Assembly: GCA_946040935.1 (NCBI GenBank) | Contig: CAMGCN010000017.1 | Coordinates: forward strand, 1-9,499 | Direction: 5' to 3' | Length of the DNA: 9,499 bases | Source: an uncultured Clostridia bacterium | Lineage (GTDB): Bacteria; Bacillota; Clostridia; Oscillospirales; CAG-272 | Shown: positions 5,887 through 9,499 of the stretch, piece after piece | How positions within the stretch are numbered: position 1 is the first letter of the stretch | Layout: each line of letters opens with the position of its first letter | Position numbers and translations under genes: made by a program | The notes under the pieces: model-generated | Seen by the model: the letters and a program-made list of their open reading frames with translations, nothing else | What the model was told of the DNA's origin: nothing | Databases searched by the model: none

Positions 5887-6728
5887 AAATTAATTTTACT
5901 AAAATGCACGGTATAGGCAACGACTATATATATGTAAACTGCATGGAAAATGAACTGAAAGATCCTTCGGGTGCGTCTGTCGCTATGTCGCCCCGTCACT
6001 TTTCGGTCGGCGCGGACGGCCTTGTCATGATATGCCGCTCGGACGAAGCGGATGCGAAGATGCGAATGTTTAACGCCGACGGCAGCGAGGGTAAAATGTG
6101 CGGAAACGCCATACGGTGCGTGGGTAAGTATCTTTATGATAACGGCATTGTATCAAAAGAGAATATTTCGGTTGAGACACTGTCGGGCATAAAGTACCTT
6201 ACGCTCCATACCGAGGGGGGAAAAGTTGCTTCTGTTACGGTGGATATGGGCCTCGCCTCCTTTGCCCCGAAAGATATTCCCATATCCAAGGAAAGCGAGC
6301 ATGTTAACGAAAAGCTCGTCGTAGGTGATAAGGAATACTTTTCCACCGCGCTTTCAATGGGAAACCCACACAATGTTATCTTTTTGGAGGAAGTCGCGTC
6401 TCTCGACCTTGAAAAAACGGGAAGCGAATTTGAAAACCATCCCATGTTCCCCGAGAGAGTAAACACCGAGTTTGTAAAGGTGATAAACGGGCAGGAGCTT
6501 GAAATGAGAGTGTGGGAAAGGGGAAGCGGAGAGACGTGGGCATGCGGCACGGGTGCGTGTGCGGTAGTCGCGGCAGCGTGCAAATGCGGCATTTCTCCCT
6601 TCAACGAGCCTATCAAGGTGCGGCTTATCGGCGGTGAGCTTTCCATCGTGTGCAAAGACGGTTTCAGGATGATGATGACGGGACCCTGCGAAAAATCCTT
6701 TGACGGAGTATATGAATATGAAAATTAA
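5883..6728 (+). CDS. dapF: Diaminopimelate epimerase
   Basis: DapF interconverts LL- and meso-diaminopimelate without a cofactor, using two cysteines. Both are visible: Cys73 in GKMCGNAIRC and Cys221 in WACGTGAC. The N-terminal FTKMHGIGNDY (5-15) and FNADGSEG (63-70) are hallmark substrate-contact segments. CGNAIRC carries Ala where many relatives have Gly (CGNGxRC), a conservative change. The 281-residue length is normal. The gene starts in the dapB stop (ATGA) without a clear ribosome binding site of its own, and its last 11 bases overlap dapL. It supplies meso-DAP both to peptidoglycan and to LysA. Confidence 0.97.
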   Translation: MKINFTKMHGIGNDYIYVNCMENELKDPSGASVAMSPRHFSVGADGLVMICRSDEADAKMRMFNADGSEGKMCGNAIRCVGKYLYDNGIVSKENISVETLSGIKYLTLHTEGGKVASVTVDMGLASFAPKDIPISKESEHVNEKLVVGDKEYFSTALSMGNPHNVIFLEEVASLDLEKTGSEFENHPMFPERVNTEFVKVINGQELEMRVWERGSGETWACGTGACAVVAAACKCGISPFNEPIKVRLIGGELSIVCKDGFRMMMTGPCEKSFDGVYEYEN

Positions 6729-7896
6729 ACTAAACTGCAATTTTGAAAATTTAAGTGAGAATTATTTATTTTCAGAGATAGGAAAGAGAGTTCGGGCATA
6801 CAGCGAAAAGCACCCTGAAAAGAAAATCGTCCGTCTCGGTATAGGAGATGTGACGTTGCCTCTTCCCGCTCCGTGTGTGAGCGCTTTTGAAAACGCGGCA
6901 AAGGAGATGGGGAGCAAGGATACATTCCGCGGTTATCCGCCCGAGTACGGATATGATTTTCTGCGTACCCGCATAAGCGAACATTACGCTTCGTTCGGCG
7001 TTGACATTCCCGCCGACGACATTTTCGTTTCGGACGGAGCAAAGAGCGACTGCGGCAATATCGTGGATATCCTCGGAGATAACACGGTTTATATGCCCGA
7101 TCCCGTTTATCCCGTCTATATGGACTCAAATATCATGAGCGGACGTGAGGTAAGACTGCTTGAGGCGAACGCACAAAACGGATTTCTTCCCATGCCCGGC
7201 GAAGAATGCGGCAGGGGAGTTTACTATCTCTGTTCACCTAACAATCCGACGGGAGCGGCATACAGCGAAAAACAGCTCAAAGAATGGGTTGATTTTGCCT
7301 TAAAAAGCGGCTCGCTCATTATCTATGACGCGGCGTATGAGGCGTTTGTCAGCGACGGCAGTCCCCGTTCCGTTTACGCAGTAGACGGCGCGAAAGAATG
7401 TGCTGTGGAAATATGCTCCTTTTCAAAAACGGCAGGCTTTACCGGCACTCGCTGCGGTTATACCGTTGTTCCGGCAGAGCTCGATGCCGACGGCGTAAAG
7501 CTCAAAAAGCTCTGGTCGCGCAGACAGGCGACAAAGTTTAACGGCGTTTCATATCCCGTTCAGCGCGCGGCAGAGGCGGCATACTCTGAGGAGGGCATGA
7601 AGGCGTGCCTTGACAACATCGGATACTATATGGAAAATGCAAAGATGATTGCTTCTCTGCTCGACGAAAAAGGTATCAAATATACGGGCGGCAAAAATTC
7701 GCCCTACATATGGCTCGAATGTCCGAACGGCACATCCAGTTGGGAATTTTTCGATTATCTTCTCGAAAAGGTACAGGTCGTCGGAACGCCCGGCGCGGGC
7801 TTCGGTAAGTGCGGAGAGGGTTATTTCCGTCTTACCTCCTTCGGCAGTCACGAGGATACCGCAGAGGCTGTAGAGAGATTGAGAGGATTATTATAA
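6718..7896 (+). CDS. dapL: LL-diaminopimelate aminotransferase
   Basis: DapL converts tetrahydrodipicolinate directly to LL-DAP using glutamate as amino donor, bypassing the acylated DapD-C-E or single-step Ddh routes. It is a PLP fold-type I aminotransferase of 392 residues. Visible landmarks are SENYLFSEIGKR (13-24), LGIGD (40-44), the PLP-contact SPNNPTG (173-179), YDAAY (203-207, Asp204), the Schiff-base Lys237 in SFSKTAGFTGTRCGY, Arg245, and the substrate-carboxylate Arg371 in YFRLTSFG. ATG 6718 is chosen because GGAG (6705-6708) lies nine bases upstream. ATG 6712 and TTG 6700 are in frame, but 6712 is only three bases from that site. It overlaps dapF by 11 bp. The DapL group rather than AlaT/AspC is supported by these N-terminal motifs and by the surrounding dap genes. 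Confidence 0.96.
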   Translation: MKIKLNCNFENLSENYLFSEIGKRVRAYSEKHPEKKIVRLGIGDVTLPLPAPCVSAFENAAKEMGSKDTFRGYPPEYGYDFLRTRISEHYASFGVDIPADDIFVSDGAKSDCGNIVDILGDNTVYMPDPVYPVYMDSNIMSGREVRLLEANAQNGFLPMPGEECGRGVYYLCSPNNPTGAAYSEKQLKEWVDFALKSGSLIIYDAAYEAFVSDGSPRSVYAVDGAKECAVEICSFSKTAGFTGTRCGYTVVPAELDADGVKLKKLWSRRQATKFNGVSYPVQRAAEAAYSEEGMKACLDNIGYYMENAKMIASLLDEKGIKYTGGKNSPYIWLECPNGTSSWEFFDYLLEKVQVVGTPGAGFGKCGEGYFRLTSFGSHEDTAEAVERLRGLL

Positions 7897-9194
7897 TGCT
7901 GCACACAAACCTTGATATAAATGAGAAAGGTCACCTGACGCTCGCAGGCCGCGACACGGTGGAACTCGCCGAAAAATACGGCACGCCCCTTTATCTTATA
8001 GACGAAAAGAGGGTGCGTGAGAAAATGCGTACTTATGTCGACGCCATGAAAAAGTATTTCGGCCGCGGCTCTGTCCCTCTGCTCGCTTCAAAGGCTCTTT
8101 GTTTCAAAAAAATATATCAAATAGCAAACGAAGAGGGAATGTGCACCGACATTGTCTCTCCGGGAGAGCTTTATACGGCGAGCTGTGCAGGTTTCCCCAT
8201 GGAAAAGGCATATTTTCACGGTAACAACAAGACCGATGAGGATATCGCTCTTGCAATAAAGCTGAAAATAGGATGTTTTATAGCCGACAACCGCGAGGAG
8301 CTCGACTCCATTTCGCGCATTTCAAAGGAAGAGGGCGTTGTATCCCGTGTTATACTTCGTGTAACGCCGGGTATAGACCCTCATACCCACGCCGCCATAT
8401 CCACGGGCAAGGTAGACTCAAAGTTCGGCACGGCGATAGAGACCGGTCAGGCAATAGAGCTTGTTAAATACATTCTCACCCTGCCCAATATCAATCTTAC
8501 GGGCATACACTGCCATGTGGGCTCCCTTTGCTTTGACTCAAAACCGTTTATTGACGCGGCTGATATAATGGTCGCGTTTATGGCGAAAATACGGGAAGAA
8601 ACGGGAGTTACCCTCACCGATCTGAATCTCGGCGGAGGGTACGGTGTGCGCTATATAGAAACAAATCCGCACATAGATATCGCCGACAATATTCGTCAGG
8701 TCGCGGAGCATGTTTCCGCCGTGTGTGAGAAGGAGAAATTTCCTTATCCGAGAGTACTTCTCGAGCCGGGCAGAAGTATCGTCGCAGACGCAGGCGTAAC
8801 CCTTTATTCGGTGGGAAGCGTCAAGACGATAACAGGATATAAAAGCTACATTTCGATAGACGGAGGCATGACCGACAATCCGCGTTATGCTCTCTACGGC
8901 TCGGACTATACTGTGCTTAACGCGTCAGACGCAAATGCCGAGCCTGATATGATAGCCACAATAGCCGGAAGATGCTGTGAATCAGGAGACCTGATACAGG
9001 AGAACGTAAAAATCAAAAAGCCCGAGCGCGGCGATAAGATAGCGGTGCTTGTCACCGGAGCATATAACTACTCCATGGCGTCAAACTATAACCGTATTCC
9101 GCGGCCGCCCGTAGTCATGATTTCTCCCGACGGAGACGATTATATAGCGGTACGCAGGGAGACATACGAAGACCTTATTAATTTAGACGCTTAA
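7896..9194 (+). CDS. lysA: Diaminopimelate decarboxylase
   Basis: LysA decarboxylates meso-DAP to lysine, the final step and the only one that commits DAP to lysine rather than to cell wall. It is a PLP enzyme with an alanine-racemase-type barrel, 432 residues. The Schiff-base lysine is Lys66 in LLASKALCF. Further landmarks are HGNNK (108-112), HCHVGS (205-210), LGGGYG (245-250), EPGRS (290-294), CESGD with Cys361 (361-365) from the partner subunit's active site, and GAYNYSMASNYN (388-399). Start ATG 7896 shares one base with the dapL stop (TAATG) and has GAGG (7883-7886) nine bases upstream. An in-frame ATG at 7809 would add 29 residues encoded inside dapL and is rejected. As last gene of the riboswitch operon, it places the lysine branch under the same control as the common DAP branch. 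Confidence 0.97.
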   Translation: MLHTNLDINEKGHLTLAGRDTVELAEKYGTPLYLIDEKRVREKMRTYVDAMKKYFGRGSVPLLASKALCFKKIYQIANEEGMCTDIVSPGELYTASCAGFPMEKAYFHGNNKTDEDIALAIKLKIGCFIADNREELDSISRISKEEGVVSRVILRVTPGIDPHTHAAISTGKVDSKFGTAIETGQAIELVKYILTLPNINLTGIHCHVGSLCFDSKPFIDAADIMVAFMAKIREETGVTLTDLNLGGGYGVRYIETNPHIDIADNIRQVAEHVSAVCEKEKFPYPRVLLEPGRSIVADAGVTLYSVGSVKTITGYKSYISIDGGMTDNPRYALYGSDYTVLNASDANAEPDMIATIAGRCCESGDLIQENVKIKKPERGDKIAVLVTGAYNYSMASNYNRIPRPPVVMISPDGDDYIAVRRETYEDLINLDA

Positions 9195-9214
9195 AACGGA
9201 CGGAATTTCGGTGA

Positions 9215-9499
9215 TTTTCGGATTGTCGTCCAAGAAATGCGGAGCCTTCCGTCCTCCTCCGCACCGAAACTCCCTCGAAAATCCGCCCGTTTTTGGGGGG
9301 AAGATTTCCTTTCATGGTGAAAGTGCTGACATGTCGGTTTTCGGATTGTCGTCGCAGAAAGGCGGAGCCTTCCGTCCTCCTCCGCACCGAAACTCCCTCG
9401 AAATTCCGCCCATTTTTGGGGGAAAATTTCCTTTCATGGTGAAAGTGCTGACATGTCGGTTTTCGGATTGTCGTCCCAGAAATGCGGAGCCTTCCGTCC
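9215..9499. repeat. Tandem repeat, unit 122-123 bp, at least 2.3 copies, running off the contig
   Basis: The unit can be counted from GATTGTCGTC at 9221, 9344 and 9466, giving spacings of 123 and 122 bp. The third copy is cut by the end of the sequence. The first two full copies differ at only a handful of positions (around 9231-9238, 9281, 9290 and a G-run one base shorter in copy 2). Similarity begins at about 9215, 20 bases after the lysA stop. Each copy carries two small hairpins: GCGGAG/CTCCGC (9239-9244 with 9257-9262) and CTTTCA-TGG-TGAAAG (9309-9323). In copy 1, CGGATT (9219-9224) can also pair with AATCCG (9280-9285) just before a short T run, which might act as a weak terminator for the operon. 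No convincing coding frame is seen. Confidence 0.9.

Noticed and set aside
9178..9387. Minus-strand frame of 69 codons through the tandem repeat with a 41-residue period
   Set aside because: The period is visible only because one repeat spacing is 123 bp. The next is 122 bp and breaks the frame, and the frame also overlaps the end of lysA with no ribosome binding site seen.
9215..9499. CRISPR array or attachment site
   Set aside because: Repeats adjoin directly with no unique spacers, and no cas, integrase or transposase gene is in the window.

Overview
The window looks like one end-to-end contig from a Bacillota (Clostridia-type) bacterium, probably an uncultured one known from a metagenome. 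The evidence is the gene content: a DapL-type lysine/meso-DAP pathway, an L-box lysine riboswitch, a NptA/PhoU-fusion phosphate transporter, strong AGGAG-like ribosome binding sites and sigma-A promoters. No taxonomic marker is present, so nothing finer can be said. Both ends are technically compromised. The first 45 bases are Illumina Nextera library adapter, and the last ~285 bases are a ~122-bp tandem repeat in which the contig stops.

Left part (46-2760, minus strand): a Na+/phosphate cotransporter with a C-terminal PhoU-like domain (TTG start), followed with a 17-bp overlap by an RsmF/NOL1-type rRNA m5C methyltransferase whose 3' end is cut by the contig edge and falsely extended by adapter sequence. 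Middle (2820-3760, plus strand): a single alpha/beta hydrolase with its own consensus promoter. A hairpin terminator at 3732-3756 lies between this gene and a convergent 29-codon minus-strand gene for a cysteine-rich, one-helix membrane microprotein.

Right part (3944-9194, plus strand): a lysine-responsive operon. A strong promoter drives a leader containing a lysine riboswitch, a readable antiterminator and an intrinsic terminator. After it come dapA, dapB, dapF, dapL and lysA, tightly packed with ATGA, 11-bp and TAATG overlaps. Together these enzymes take aspartate semialdehyde to tetrahydrodipicolinate (DapA, DapB), then in one step to LL-DAP (DapL), to meso-DAP (DapF) and to lysine (LysA). 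Lysine can shut down the whole unit through the leader. lysC and asd are not in the window.

I do not see a new multi-gene system here. The items most worth a second look are the unannotated cysteine-rich microprotein with its sporulation-like promoter, the antiterminator design of the riboswitch, the 122-bp tandem repeat, and the adapter-derived false protein end.
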